A DNA stretch of 64,000 nt from Fluviicola chungangensis (GTDB lineage Bacteria > Bacteroidota > Bacteroidia > Flavobacteriales_D > Crocinitomicaceae), in assembly GCF_007558725.1 (NCBI RefSeq), contig NZ_VLPL01000007.1:124001-188000 (forward strand), read 5' to 3'. The notes under the pieces are model-generated. The model made no database searches, was not told the DNA's origin, and saw only the letters and a program-made list of their open reading frames with translations. Of this stretch, positions 52,272 through 61,971 are shown piece after piece; position 1 is the stretch's first letter, and every line of letters starts with the position of its first letter. The position numbers and the translations under genes are program-made.

Positions 52272-53021
52272 ATGGAGCAAGGAATTAAATCAATTGTAGT
52301 AGATGCAGGAAACACCCGCATCAAAGTCGGATTATTCCAAGATTCTAATATCCAAGAAGTTCATGCTTTTTCAAATGAGGAGCTTGACAAGCTCAAATCT
52401 TATTTGATCAAACACAAAAATATTCCGGGAATTATCAGTTCCGTTCGCTCGGATAAGAACACCAAATGGATCAAAGGATTACTCCCGAATGCTCTTTTAT
52501 TTAACAACCAACTGCCTGTTCCGCTAATTAACAACTACGAATCCCCAAACACTCTTGGAATAGACCGATTGGCAAATGCTGTTGCGGCAGCCAATATTTC
52601 CGAGAAACATGCGTTAGTGATTGATGTGGGAACCTGTATTAAATATGATTTTGTTCGTTATCCGAAGATTTATGAAGGCGGAAGTATTTCGCCGGGAATT
52701 GAATTGCGTTACCGGGCCATGAACCAGTTTACAGGGAAATTGCCCCTGATCGAAGACCGGATCCAGGGACCTTTCCTTGGAAAAAACACCCTGGATGCAA
52801 TGCGGAGCGGTGTGATGAACGGAATGCATTTGGAAATGGTGGGTTTTATCGAAGAATATCGAAGACTTTATCCCGAATTAACAATTTTTCTCACGGGTGG
52901 CGACAGTCAATATTTTGAATTAGGTAATAAATATGGCATATTTGCCGACGAGAATTTGACCTTAAAAGGATTATTAATAGCACTCTTACATGCCCAAACA
53001 TTTCATTCTTCTAGTATTTAG
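52272..53021 (+). CDS. coaX: Type III pantothenate kinase
   Basis: The first step of coenzyme A synthesis (pantothenate to 4'-phosphopantothenate). 249 residues from the ATG at 52272; a TTG at 52263 overlaps the promoter box and is unlikely. Signature D-A-G-N-T-R-I-K (D11), D-V-G-T-C-I-K-Y-D and L-T-G-G-D-S match CoaX, with a conserved G-I-D-R-L-A-N-A region. Cytoplasmic, potassium-dependent family. Its end overlaps the next gene by 32 bases. Confidence 0.95.
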   Translation: MEQGIKSIVVDAGNTRIKVGLFQDSNIQEVHAFSNEELDKLKSYLIKHKNIPGIISSVRSDKNTKWIKGLLPNALLFNNQLPVPLINNYESPNTLGIDRLANAVAAANISEKHALVIDVGTCIKYDFVRYPKIYEGGSISPGIELRYRAMNQFTGKLPLIEDRIQGPFLGKNTLDAMRSGVMNGMHLEMVGFIEEYRRLYPELTIFLTGGDSQYFELGNKYGIFADENLTLKGLLIALLHAQTFHSSSI

Positions 53022-54345
53022 TACTATTTCGTGTTTCCCGTTGTGGGCACAAACCACCTCATCGTCACCCTACAGCACGGCCGGAATCGGTGAAGAAGGA
53101 ACACTTCCTGAAGCACAATACGGAGGAATGGGAACTATTTCCGGGATTTGTTTTGATTCGACGTTGATTAACACGTACAATCCTTCCGGTTATTCCACGC
53201 TTTCTTTCGGTCAGCCTCTCTTTTCGGTGGGTGTTTCATCCAAATTCTCTACTTATTCCAGCAATGCCGGAAGCTTTCAGGGGAAGACAACCGGCATTTC
53301 CAATATTACCATGGCGATTCCCATGGGAAAATATTTCGGGATCGGATTGGGATTAAAACCGTTCACCCGAAAAGGATACGATTTGAGCCAGCGATCCTAT
53401 GCCTACGATGATTCCACTACCTTCAACTATAAGGGTTACGGATCCACGAACCTGCTTTTTGTCGGTTTGGCCTATTCTATTATTAAAAATGACAAATCTT
53501 ACCTGAGCATCGGTTTCAACCTGGGCTATTTATTCGGATCGGTTACGAACCAACGCAGCAGCGTTTTTGATGCTAACAGTCCGGGAGGTGGTGTGGATAT
53601 GACAACATACCGCCTGAAATCCCTGCATTATTCATTCGGTGCAAGCTACCAGCGTTTCCTCGATATTGACAAACGCAAACAATTGTTCTTATCTGCTGTT
53701 TACACGCCTCAGATTTCCATTAATGCATACCGGGATTATTCCCTGTTCTACGCAACAGACGTGAATAACCAGCTTTCATATACCGATACGGTGAGTTACA
53801 TCGACAACAACAAAGGAAAAATCGTATTCCCGAGCAAACAAACGATCGGAGCTGGGTATACTTTTTCACCGGATACCAAGCTTTCCGACCGCATGAAATA
53901 CCAGCTGGGTGTCTTTGCGGAAGTGGACCTGATGCAATGGAAGTCCTATGCTGAAAATTTTGACAACCATGCTTCATCGGCTGTATTCACCAATACTTTT
54001 GTCTCCAAAATCGGGTTGCAATACATTCCTACTGTTGATGTGACGAAAAAAGCCAAAGGAATTAAGTATTTCACTAAAATCAAGTACCGCATCGGAGGAC
54101 AGTACGGTCTATTGCCTAACACGGTCAACGGAAGGCAATTGAAAACAACTTCGGCAACAATCGGATTCGGTTTTCCTTTCTTAAGTCAGAAATCCAATTC
54201 TTCCCTGAACATCAGCTTTCAGTATGGTTCCAATGCAACAGGAAATGCAGCGGACCTGAAAGAACGTTTCTTTTCGTTCAATTTTGGAATTATCATTGCA
54301 CCCTCTTCTTACGAAAAATGGTTCAAAAAGTATAAACTGGATTAA
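52990..54345 (+). CDS. Outer-membrane barrel protein
   Basis: A 451-residue protein with a signal peptide (about 1-21, ending L-W-A-Q). It has an S-S-P-Y-S-T-A-G-I-G-E-E start with the N-P-S-G-Y feature common in FadL-like proteins of Bacteroidota, and many barrel strands (F-F-S-F-N-F-G-I-I-I-A-P near the end). It starts 32 bases inside coaX and is followed by lptC with a one-base overlap, so the trio is one transcript. The same order coaX-barrel protein-lptC is known to me from flavobacteria. Confidence 0.8.
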   Translation: MPKHFILLVFSTISCFPLWAQTTSSSPYSTAGIGEEGTLPEAQYGGMGTISGICFDSTLINTYNPSGYSTLSFGQPLFSVGVSSKFSTYSSNAGSFQGKTTGISNITMAIPMGKYFGIGLGLKPFTRKGYDLSQRSYAYDDSTTFNYKGYGSTNLLFVGLAYSIIKNDKSYLSIGFNLGYLFGSVTNQRSSVFDANSPGGGVDMTTYRLKSLHYSFGASYQRFLDIDKRKQLFLSAVYTPQISINAYRDYSLFYATDVNNQLSYTDTVSYIDNNKGKIVFPSKQTIGAGYTFSPDTKLSDRMKYQLGVFAEVDLMQWKSYAENFDNHASSAVFTNTFVSKIGLQYIPTVDVTKKAKGIKYFTKIKYRIGGQYGLLPNTVNGRQLKTTSATIGFGFPFLSQKSNSSLNISFQYGSNATGNAADLKERFFSFNFGIIIAPSSYEKWFKKYKLD

Positions 54346-54893
54346 TGAAAGGCGGACGGACATTCCTTCAGTGGTGCTTTGCATGTGTCCTGGTGTTGAC
54401 TTCCTGCGTGAATGATATGGACGAAATCAAACAGATTACGTTTAAGTCGACAGACCCGGAACAGAAAACGGAGGAACTTTACGTATTACAAACAGAAGGA
54501 GGTTTCCCCCAATTCAAATTGTATGCTCCTTTAGCGGAAGCTTATTCCAAACCGGAGCAGGTAACGAAATTCAAAGAAGGCATCCACGTGGAGTTCTTCG
54601 ATGATCACGGAGATCCGGAATCTATCCTGACAGGACTTTACGGGGAAATCAACGAAACCAAGGGAACGATGCGTGTCCTGGATTCCGTTCAGCTTCACAA
54701 CCCGGCACGCAAGCAGACCATGTATACGGAAGCACTTTACTGGGATCAAAAAGATAGTCTTATCTTTACGGACAAAATGGTTATGATCAAAAGTCCGACA
54801 GAACTCATTTACGGGAAAGGAATCCGAGCCAAGCAGGATTTTTCCTATTATGAATTCCTGGAACCTCAAGGTCGTATTTCAATTAAAAAATAA
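54345..54893 (+). CDS. lptC: LPS export component LptC
   Basis: A 182-residue protein. The start overlaps the previous stop by one base (TAATG). It has a lipoprotein-type signal (L-T-S-C, cysteine near residue 21), whereas E. coli LptC has an anchoring helix. The beta-jellyroll shows G-G-F-P-Q-F-K-L-Y-A-P-L-A-E, I-H-V-E-F-F-D-D-H-G-D-P-E-S and L-T-G-L-Y-G-E-I-N. LptC carries lipopolysaccharide from the inner-membrane LptBFG to LptA. Confidence 0.87.
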   Translation: MKGGRTFLQWCFACVLVLTSCVNDMDEIKQITFKSTDPEQKTEELYVLQTEGGFPQFKLYAPLAEAYSKPEQVTKFKEGIHVEFFDDHGDPESILTGLYGEINETKGTMRVLDSVQLHNPARKQTMYTEALYWDQKDSLIFTDKMVMIKSPTELIYGKGIRAKQDFSYYEFLEPQGRISIKK

Positions 54894-54975
54894 GAGAAGG
54901 CACCGCTTTCGGCATACGTGATCTACGGATCACAAATTACTCGGAGGTGGATCATAAATTAAATATATAACAGAC

Positions 54976-55194
54976 ATGAAACTATATAATCGCATTATGG
55001 AGCTATTTTGGCTGGCAATGGGAATTATCATCATTATTATGGTCACCGTGATGTGCCTGAAAGAAAGTTTCAGCAGCTGGGCTGTCTATTATGCTTTTGC
55101 TTTCATGGCATTAGGAACTTATTTCCTGAGAAGATTTATGCGAAAGCGCATGGAAAAACACCAGGCTTTCCTGGAGAGTCAAAAACAGAAATAA
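54976..55194 (+). CDS. Small membrane protein, 72 aa
   Basis: A short protein with two membrane helices (I-M-E-L-F-W-L-A-M-G-I-I-I-I-I-M-V and Y-A-F-A-F-M-A-L-G-T-Y-F) and a very basic C-terminal end (R-R-F-M-R-K-R-M-E-K-H). No family recognised. It follows lptC by 82 bases on the same strand. Confidence 0.7.
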   Translation: MKLYNRIMELFWLAMGIIIIIMVTVMCLKESFSSWAVYYAFAFMALGTYFLRRFMRKRMEKHQAFLESQKQK

Positions 55195-55287
55195 CCGCTC
55201 AACACCGAGGGCGGTCTTTCAACTAATTTCCAGCTAATCACACTCCACTTTTCCTTATTTTCGTTTCACCAATATACTCCGGGTTAA

Positions 55288-57759
55288 ATGAAGCTTTTGA
55301 AGGTTATTTGCCTACTCAACTTGATTTGCATTCCTGCATTTTCCTTTTCTCAATGGAATTTGAGCGGGACGGTATTGGATGAAAAAAAGCTTCCCATTCC
55401 CTTTGCGAACGTATACATCAAGAACAATACGGACCTAAGAACACAAACCGATGAAAACGGAAAATTCTCGCTGCAGCTTTTCGACGGGGAATATTTTGTC
55501 ATTGTCAACGCCACCGGCTACCAGGAACGTGAAACCTATGTTGTCATTTCCAACAAAGGCGCAGTAAAGGACATTCAGCTTTTCCCCATTAAGATCAAGG
55601 AACTGGAAGACATTGAAATTGCCGTTAAGCGCGGAAATCCCGGAAGGGAAATCATGCTGGAAGTCGTCAAAAAACGGGATAAGATCAATCCGTGGGCTTA
55701 CCCGCATTCCACGAATGTATACATCAAAGCAACCGAATCCATTGATCGGAAGGAAAAAGAATCGGACTCGAAAAACGACCGGCAGGATGCAGATCCTTTT
55801 GAGGAAGAGAAACGGAAACTGGCCAAACTGGCAGGGAATATGAATTTCGCAGAAATCCAGGTTACACGTAATTATTCGCCGCCGAATAAGGTAAAGGAAA
55901 TCCGCAATGCTTATGAATTGCGCGGGGACGATAAAACACTGTATTATACCACTACCGTCAAATCAAATTTCAATTTCTTTGAAAACCTGCTTTACCTGGA
56001 AGACCTGCACAGTACGCCGGTGATGAGCCCGATTTCCACTCCCGGAATCTTGTCTTACCGCTACCGCCTCGAAGCGCAGTATGAAGAAAACGGAAGAAAG
56101 ATCCATAAGATCAAGATCCTTCCCCGGATGAGCTCCACTTCCACACTTACCGGCTATATTTACGTAGTTGACTCTGTCTGGCTGGTTCAAAAACTAGATT
56201 TGACGATGGAAAAAGGGAACCTTTTTATGTATGATTATTTTTCCATCCACCAGGAATTTGATCTGCCCGGCGATTCCATGTGCGTATTGAAAGAGCAGGT
56301 GTTGGATTACGGTGTGAAGTACAAAAACCAAACTTCCACCTGCAAAACGGTTGCCCAATTCTCCAACTATAACTTTCAGCCGAACTTCCCCCCGAAATTT
56401 TTCAGCAACGAATTAGCTGTAACAACCCAAGAGGCGTATGAACGGGATTCTGCTTTCTGGAAAGACCAGCGAGCCGTTTCCCTCACACCGGAAGAACAAC
56501 GCTTCATAATCGTAAGAGACAGTATCCATGACGCTTTGAACCGGAAAGAATACCTGGATTCCATTGATAAAGTCTTTAACAAGGTAACTTTTCTGAAAGT
56601 AGTGTGGTTCGGAGTCGAGCACCGGAACCGTCCGAAAAAAGTGCAGTGGTCTATCAATTCGCTCGCAGCGATCGCACGTCCGCTCTACCCGGCCGGACCA
56701 CGTGTTGCACCGGGTTTCAATTATTTCAAGAAATGGGAAGACCAACGCACTCTGGATATCAATACGGAGATTTCATATGGTTTTCTCAATCACGACATCA
56801 AAGGGAACATCAACGGAAATTACCTCTACAATCCTTTTAAGCAAGCCCGGCTCCGCATGGGGTTTGATCACGATTTTGATGCCATTGTTTCCTACGATGC
56901 CATTACACAGATCTATAAACGAAGTAATTTCATTGAAGCCACATCACTGAATATCGGTCAGACGCAGGAATATATCAATGGCTTGTATGTCGACATTGAT
57001 TTTGAATTTACCGAACGCAGGTCCATCAACGGGTATAAAAAACTGGGCTTCCTGGACAGTGTTATTCCCAATGACGATTTTAAACCCTTCCAGGGATACC
57101 AGGCACTTTTGGGTGAAATAACCGTGACATACACCCCGGGACAGAAATACATGCGCGAACCACATCGCAAAGTGGTGCTGGGTTCCAAATGGCCTTCCGT
57201 TTATGCCTATTATCAGCGTGGAATTCCCAAATTATTTGGCAGTGACGTGGATCACGAATACGGATTGATCGGTATTTATCAAAATTTTCAGTTAGGAACC
57301 TTCGGAACCTCTTCCTACCATGTCAAGTCGGGAAAATTCCTCAGTTCCAAGAACCTGAAAGATGCCGATTTCAAGTACCAGCGCCGCAGCGACCCGATTT
57401 GGTTCTCGAATCCCTTGTACTCATTCCAGGACCAGGATTCTTCCCTTCCTTCCAGGGATTATTACATCGAAGCACATTTCATCCATCACGACAACGGGTC
57501 AATTATGAATAAAATCCCTTTCATGAAGAAAACCGGAATCGGGTTGGTTTTCGGTTGCGGAGCGATGTATGTGGCCGAATATAATTGGAAACACTATGAA
57601 GTTTTGGCAGGAATCGAACGCAATTTCAAATTTTCAAAAAGAAGGCTGCGGATCGGGCTGTATGGAGTATTTTCAGATGGAAATCACATTACTCCGCGCT
57701 GGACAGGAAAAATTTCCTTTGCGGTATTGGATGATCGGAATATGAAGTTCAATTTTTAA
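55288..57759 (+). CDS. CarboxypepD_reg-like / DUF5686 family protein
   Basis: An 823-residue outer-membrane protein. Signal peptide ends near residue 21 (F-S-F-S-Q). Residues 22-105 are a carboxypeptidase-regulatory-like domain (G-T-V-L-D-E-K-K-L-P-I-P-F-A-N-V-Y-I, then F-V-I-V-N-A-T-G-Y-Q-E-R-E). The remainder is a DUF5686-type region that ends as an outer-membrane barrel (W-T-G-K-I-S-F-A-V-L-D-D-R). The family is common in Bacteroidota and its function is unknown. It has no obvious operon partner; the metH riboswitch follows. Confidence 0.87.
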   Translation: MKLLKVICLLNLICIPAFSFSQWNLSGTVLDEKKLPIPFANVYIKNNTDLRTQTDENGKFSLQLFDGEYFVIVNATGYQERETYVVISNKGAVKDIQLFPIKIKELEDIEIAVKRGNPGREIMLEVVKKRDKINPWAYPHSTNVYIKATESIDRKEKESDSKNDRQDADPFEEEKRKLAKLAGNMNFAEIQVTRNYSPPNKVKEIRNAYELRGDDKTLYYTTTVKSNFNFFENLLYLEDLHSTPVMSPISTPGILSYRYRLEAQYEENGRKIHKIKILPRMSSTSTLTGYIYVVDSVWLVQKLDLTMEKGNLFMYDYFSIHQEFDLPGDSMCVLKEQVLDYGVKYKNQTSTCKTVAQFSNYNFQPNFPPKFFSNELAVTTQEAYERDSAFWKDQRAVSLTPEEQRFIIVRDSIHDALNRKEYLDSIDKVFNKVTFLKVVWFGVEHRNRPKKVQWSINSLAAIARPLYPAGPRVAPGFNYFKKWEDQRTLDINTEISYGFLNHDIKGNINGNYLYNPFKQARLRMGFDHDFDAIVSYDAITQIYKRSNFIEATSLNIGQTQEYINGLYVDIDFEFTERRSINGYKKLGFLDSVIPNDDFKPFQGYQALLGEITVTYTPGQKYMREPHRKVVLGSKWPSVYAYYQRGIPKLFGSDVDHEYGLIGIYQNFQLGTFGTSSYHVKSGKFLSSKNLKDADFKYQRRSDPIWFSNPLYSFQDQDSSLPSRDYYIEAHFIHHDNGSIMNKIPFMKKTGIGLVFGCGAMYVAEYNWKHYEVLAGIERNFKFSKRRLRIGLYGVFSDGNHITPRWTGKISFAVLDDRNMKFNF

Positions 57760-57968
57760 CGGTTGAATTCCTAATTTTTGAACTGATGATTTTTTTGCCG
57801 GATTCCTAAAAATTCGGTCAATTTCAAGGTTAGTTCCCCTGGAATCACTGACCTTAGGGCACAATTTGCCATAATAGGATATCAGGATATTATGTTTTCG
57901 CGATATTGCGAATTCGGACTGTCCATTATTGGAATTCAACCAGGAGACACGATTAATCACTTCCCTAC

Positions 57969-57999
57969 TTGTCAAAACCAAATCTACTAGCTATCTTTG
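57969..57999 (+). promoter_or_regulatory. Promoter of the metH operon
   Basis: A TTG -33 element at 57969-57971, a 20-base spacer and a -7 box TATCTTTG at 57992-57999. Transcription should start near 58003, just before the riboswitch. Confidence 0.7.
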
Positions 58000-58017
58000 T
58001 CCCAGATCTTTGAGATA

Positions 58018-58128
58018 ACTTATGAAGAAAGGTGGAGGGACAGGCCCTGTGAAACCTTGGCAACCTGCCGTTTCGAAACGAAAAGGTGCCAAATCCGATC
58101 CCGGCGATCTTGCCGGGAAAAGATAAGT
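58018..58128 (+). promoter_or_regulatory. SAM-I (S-box) riboswitch
   Basis: A S-adenosylmethionine-binding leader. P1 is ACTTAT (58018-58023) with ATAAGT (58123-58128). The conserved core GAAAGGTGGAGGGACAGGCC, then GAAACCTTGGCAACC, and AGGTGCCAAATCC fit the SAM-I pattern. It precedes metH, so methionine synthesis should be turned down when SAM is high. Downstream AAGTAG (58133-58138) can pair with CTACTT (58148-58153), but no U-run follows, so control of translation seems more likely than termination. Confidence 0.93.
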
Positions 58129-58189
58129 ATACAAGTAGTTTTTATCACTACTTCCCCGACTTCATAGTTTGCAAAGCAATAATAAGGCT

Positions 58190-59197
58190 ATGAAAGACAT
58201 CAAGCAATTACTCAACGAACGTATTCTTATCCTCGACGGAGCGATGGGAACCATGATTCAGCGTTACCAGCTGGAAGAAGAAGATTTCCGTAAAGGCTGG
58301 TTTGAGGACCATCCATATAAATTAAAAGGTGATAACGATATTCTTGTTTTAACCCGTCCGGATGTCATCAAAGAAATTCATGCACAATACCTGGAGGCCG
58401 GAGCCGATATTATTGAAACCAATACATTCGGCGCGACCAGCATTGCCCAGGCAGATTATCACTTGGAAAAAGCGGTTTACGACATTAACTATCACGGAGC
58501 AAAAATTGCACGCGAAATCTGTGATGAATTCACTGCCAAGAACCCGGACAAACCCCGTTTCGTAGCTGGTTCTATGGGACCTACGACTAAATTGGCGTCC
58601 ATGTCTCCGGACGTGAATGATCCCGGATTCAGGGCAATTACCTTCAATGAACTAGTGGTCGCTTTTAAAGAACAGGCAAGGGGTTTGATGGACGGAGGAG
58701 CCGATTTCCTGCTGGTAGAAACGATCACTGACACTCTGAATTCCAAGGCAGCCATGTTTGCCATTGATGAATTGAGCGAAGAACGGGGAATTCAGATCCC
58801 GATCATGATCTCCGGAACCATTACCGATCAAAGCGGACGAACTTTAACTGGACAAACGACCGAGGCATTCCTTATTTCCGTTTCTCACATGCCCCTTTTG
58901 AGTATCGGGTTGAACTGTGCTTTGGGTGCAGATGCAATGCGACCATACTTACAGGTTTTGGCCAACCAGGCACCATTTGCAATCAGTGCCCATCCCAATG
59001 CAGGATTGCCCAATGAATTCGGTCAGTACGACGAAACACCCGAAATGATGGGATCTCAAATCGAAGAGTTCCTTCAGGAAGGACTAATCAATATTATCGG
59101 AGGATGTTGCGGAACGACTCCGGACCATATTCGCAAAATGGCTGAAATTGCAGCTAAATACTCACCAAGAAAAATCAGCGAAACAGCAAACGCATGA
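58190..59197 (+). CDS. metH: Methionine synthase, homocysteine-binding part
   Basis: A 335-residue homocysteine S-methyltransferase domain, equal to the first module of full-length MetH. Zinc ligands are C243 (N-C-A-L-G-A-D), C306 and C307 (G-G-C-C-G-T-T-P). The start motif [10 protein letters not shown] is intact. The ATG at 58190 is preferred over a TTG 21 bases upstream. It overlaps the second metH gene by four bases (ATGA), so the two products are coupled; together they make a cobalamin-dependent methionine synthase. Confidence 0.95.
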   Translation: MKDIKQLLNERILILDGAMGTMIQRYQLEEEDFRKGWFEDHPYKLKGDNDILVLTRPDVIKEIHAQYLEAGADIIETNTFGATSIAQADYHLEKAVYDINYHGAKIAREICDEFTAKNPDKPRFVAGSMGPTTKLASMSPDVNDPGFRAITFNELVVAFKEQARGLMDGGADFLLVETITDTLNSKAAMFAIDELSEERGIQIPIMISGTITDQSGRTLTGQTTEAFLISVSHMPLLSIGLNCALGADAMRPYLQVLANQAPFAISAHPNAGLPNEFGQYDETPEMMGSQIEEFLQEGLINIIGGCCGTTPDHIRKMAEIAAKYSPRKISETANA

Positions 59198-61860
59198 ATT
59201 ATTTACGCTTATCGGGCCTAGAAGCCATTACCATCACACCTGAAAGTAACTTCATCAATATCGGTGAACGGACCAATGTAACCGGATCTCGTGCTTTTCT
59301 TCGCATGATCAAAGAAAATGATTACGAAGCGGCATTATCCGTTGCACGCGAACAAGTAGAAGGTGGTGCCCAGATAATTGATATCAATATGGATGAAGGG
59401 ATGATTGATGGAAAAGAAGCCATGGTCAAATTCCTGAACCTGATTGCTGCCGAACCCGATATTTCAAGCGTTCCGATCATGGTCGACAGTTCCAAATGGG
59501 AAATTATCGAAGCCGGATTGCAGTGTATTCAAGGAAAGGGAATCGTTAACTCGATTTCATTGAAGGAAGGAGAGGAAAATTTCATTCGTCAGGCAAAACT
59601 GATCAAACGTTATGGTGCCGCAACCGTAGTGATGGCTTTTGATGAGCAAGGACAAGCGGATAGCTACGAACGGCGGATTGAAATTTGTGAGCGCTCTTAC
59701 CGTATCCTGGTAGACCACGTCAAATTCGCTCCGGAAGACATTATTTTTGACCCGAATATTTTCCCGGTAGCAACCGGAATGGAAGAACACAACAACAATG
59801 CTTTGGATTTCTTCCGGGCCACCAAATGGATCCGCGAAAACCTGCCTGGAGCACATGTCTCAGGTGGAGTTTCCAATGTTTCTTTCTCTTTCCGTGGAAA
59901 TAATCCGGTACGCGAAGCCATGCATTCGGCATTTTTATATCACGCCATCAAACACGGAATGGACATGGGGATTGTGAACCCATCCATGCTGGAAGTCTAT
60001 GACGATATTGACAAGCAATTATTGGAATACGTAGAAGACGTGCTCTTAAACAGGAGAGAGGATGCAACGGAACGCCTGCTGGATTTTGCAGAAAACTTCA
60101 AAGGAGAAGACAAGAAGAAAGAAGTTTCCCTGGAGTGGAGAAATGCCCCGGTGAACGAACGACTTGCACATGCCTTGGTAAAAGGGATCGTCGATTTCAT
60201 TGATGAAGATGTCGAAGAATGCAGGCACCAGTTCCCACGACCGATCATGGTAATTGAAGGTCCGCTGATGGACGGAATGAACATCGTGGGAGACTTATTC
60301 GGAAGCGGAAAAATGTTCCTTCCCCAGGTGGTGAAATCTGCACGTGTCATGAAAAAAGCGGTTGCTTACCTCCTGCCCTTTATTGATGCTGAAAAAGACG
60401 GAAAATCAAGTTCTGCAGGAAAAGTGATCATGGCAACCGTAAAAGGAGATGTGCATGATATCGGAAAGAATATTGTATCGGTTGTATTGAGTTGCAACAA
60501 CTATGAAATTGTGGACCTGGGTGTCATGGTACCTGCCGAAAAGATCATCCAGGCAGCGATTGACGAGCGCGCAGACGTCATCGGACTAAGCGGACTGATC
60601 ACTCCTTCCCTGGATGAAATGGTTCATATGGCCAAAGAGATGGAACGTGCAAACCTTTCCATTCCCCTGCTGATCGGCGGAGCAACCACATCTAAAGTAC
60701 ATACTGCCGTTAAAATCGAACAGAATTATCAGAAAGGACAAACCGTTCATGTACTGGATGCTTCGCGTTCCGTAACGGTTGTTGAACAGCTGCTCGGGCA
60801 CAAAAAAGATCAATTCGTCAAAGATATCCGTGCGGATTATGCCCGCGTGAGAGAACACCATGAAAAACACCGCGGAGCTAAACAGGTACTGAGCTATGCC
60901 GATGCCTTAAAAAACAAATTGGTGCTCGAATTTAATTCAGAAACCATAAAAAAACCCAATCAGCTAGGCGTTCAGGTCATTGAACAACAGGATTTGTCCG
61001 AACTGGTCCCATACATCGACTGGACACCTTTCTTCCAAACCTGGGAACTCCACGGAAAGTTTCCCCGCATTTTAAAAGATGAGGTAGTGGGAAAAGAAGC
61101 GACCCAATTGTACGAAGATGCTCAGCATATGCTGAAACAAATCGTAGATGAAAAATGGTTGACGGCCAAAGCGGTTTATGGTATTTTTCCCGCAAACAGC
61201 ATAGCTGACGACATCGAAATCTATTCGGACGAGCAGCGTACTTCCGTATTGGGAATTCAGCATTCCCTGCGCCAGCAAACAAAAAAAGCAGCCGGACAAC
61301 CTAATCTTTCCTTGGCGGATTTCATCGCACCGAAAGAAACCGGCCTGATCGATTATCTCGGAGCATTTGTCGTTACTGCCGGTCATGGGATCGAGGAACA
61401 CGTAACCCGTTTTGAGGTCGATCACGATGACTACAATTCCATTATGATTAAGGCACTGGCAGATCGTTTGGCAGAAGCCTTTGCGGAGTACCTCCATGCC
61501 AAAGTAAGACGCGAAACATGGGGTTACGCCCTTGATGAAAACCTGGACAATGATGCTTTAATTGCCGAGCAATACAAAGGAATCCGACCGGCACCCGGAT
61601 ATCCGGCATGTCCCGATCACACGGAAAAACCAACCTTGTTCAGCTTATTGAATGCAGAAGCATTAAGTGGTGTTTCTTTAACCGAAACCCTGGCCATGTG
61701 GCCGGCAGCTTCGGTATCCGGATGGTATTTTGCCCATCCTGATTCCAAATATTTCGGATTAGGTAAAGTTACTCTGGATCAGTTAGATAACATTTCATCC
61801 CGAAAAAAGATGGATTTAAATGAGATGAAACGCTGGCTTTCGAGCAACCTTATCGATTAA
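59194..61860 (+). CDS. metH: Methionine synthase, folate/cobalamin/activation part
   Basis: An 888-residue protein with the remaining MetH modules: methyltetrahydrofolate-binding ([12 protein letters not shown], about 20-290), cobalamin cap and binding domain with the G-D-V-H-D-I-G-K-N motif (cobalt-ligand H421), and the SAM-binding reactivation domain at the end ([12 protein letters not shown], about 800-820). It lacks the homocysteine module, supplied by the gene before. Cytoplasmic, needs cobalamin; no B12 riboswitch was seen nearby. Confidence 0.96.
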   Translation: MNYLRLSGLEAITITPESNFINIGERTNVTGSRAFLRMIKENDYEAALSVAREQVEGGAQIIDINMDEGMIDGKEAMVKFLNLIAAEPDISSVPIMVDSSKWEIIEAGLQCIQGKGIVNSISLKEGEENFIRQAKLIKRYGAATVVMAFDEQGQADSYERRIEICERSYRILVDHVKFAPEDIIFDPNIFPVATGMEEHNNNALDFFRATKWIRENLPGAHVSGGVSNVSFSFRGNNPVREAMHSAFLYHAIKHGMDMGIVNPSMLEVYDDIDKQLLEYVEDVLLNRREDATERLLDFAENFKGEDKKKEVSLEWRNAPVNERLAHALVKGIVDFIDEDVEECRHQFPRPIMVIEGPLMDGMNIVGDLFGSGKMFLPQVVKSARVMKKAVAYLLPFIDAEKDGKSSSAGKVIMATVKGDVHDIGKNIVSVVLSCNNYEIVDLGVMVPAEKIIQAAIDERADVIGLSGLITPSLDEMVHMAKEMERANLSIPLLIGGATTSKVHTAVKIEQNYQKGQTVHVLDASRSVTVVEQLLGHKKDQFVKDIRADYARVREHHEKHRGAKQVLSYADALKNKLVLEFNSETIKKPNQLGVQVIEQQDLSELVPYIDWTPFFQTWELHGKFPRILKDEVVGKEATQLYEDAQHMLKQIVDEKWLTAKAVYGIFPANSIADDIEIYSDEQRTSVLGIQHSLRQQTKKAAGQPNLSLADFIAPKETGLIDYLGAFVVTAGHGIEEHVTRFEVDHDDYNSIMIKALADRLAEAFAEYLHAKVRRETWGYALDENLDNDALIAEQYKGIRPAPGYPACPDHTEKPTLFSLLNAEALSGVSLTETLAMWPAASVSGWYFAHPDSKYFGLGKVTLDQLDNISSRKKMDLNEMKRWLSSNLID

Positions 61861-61971
61861 TTTAGCATCTTTACAAGGAAGCTTAACGATTTAATTAGTT
61901 AATTGTTAATAAATTAACAACATAAGTCTGTTAATCTCACAATAGTGTGAACCTTGAAACTAAGCTTAATT

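Noticed and set aside
58133-58153. Transcription terminator as expression platform of the SAM riboswitch
   Set aside because: The hairpin is present but is followed by CCCCGA rather than a T run.
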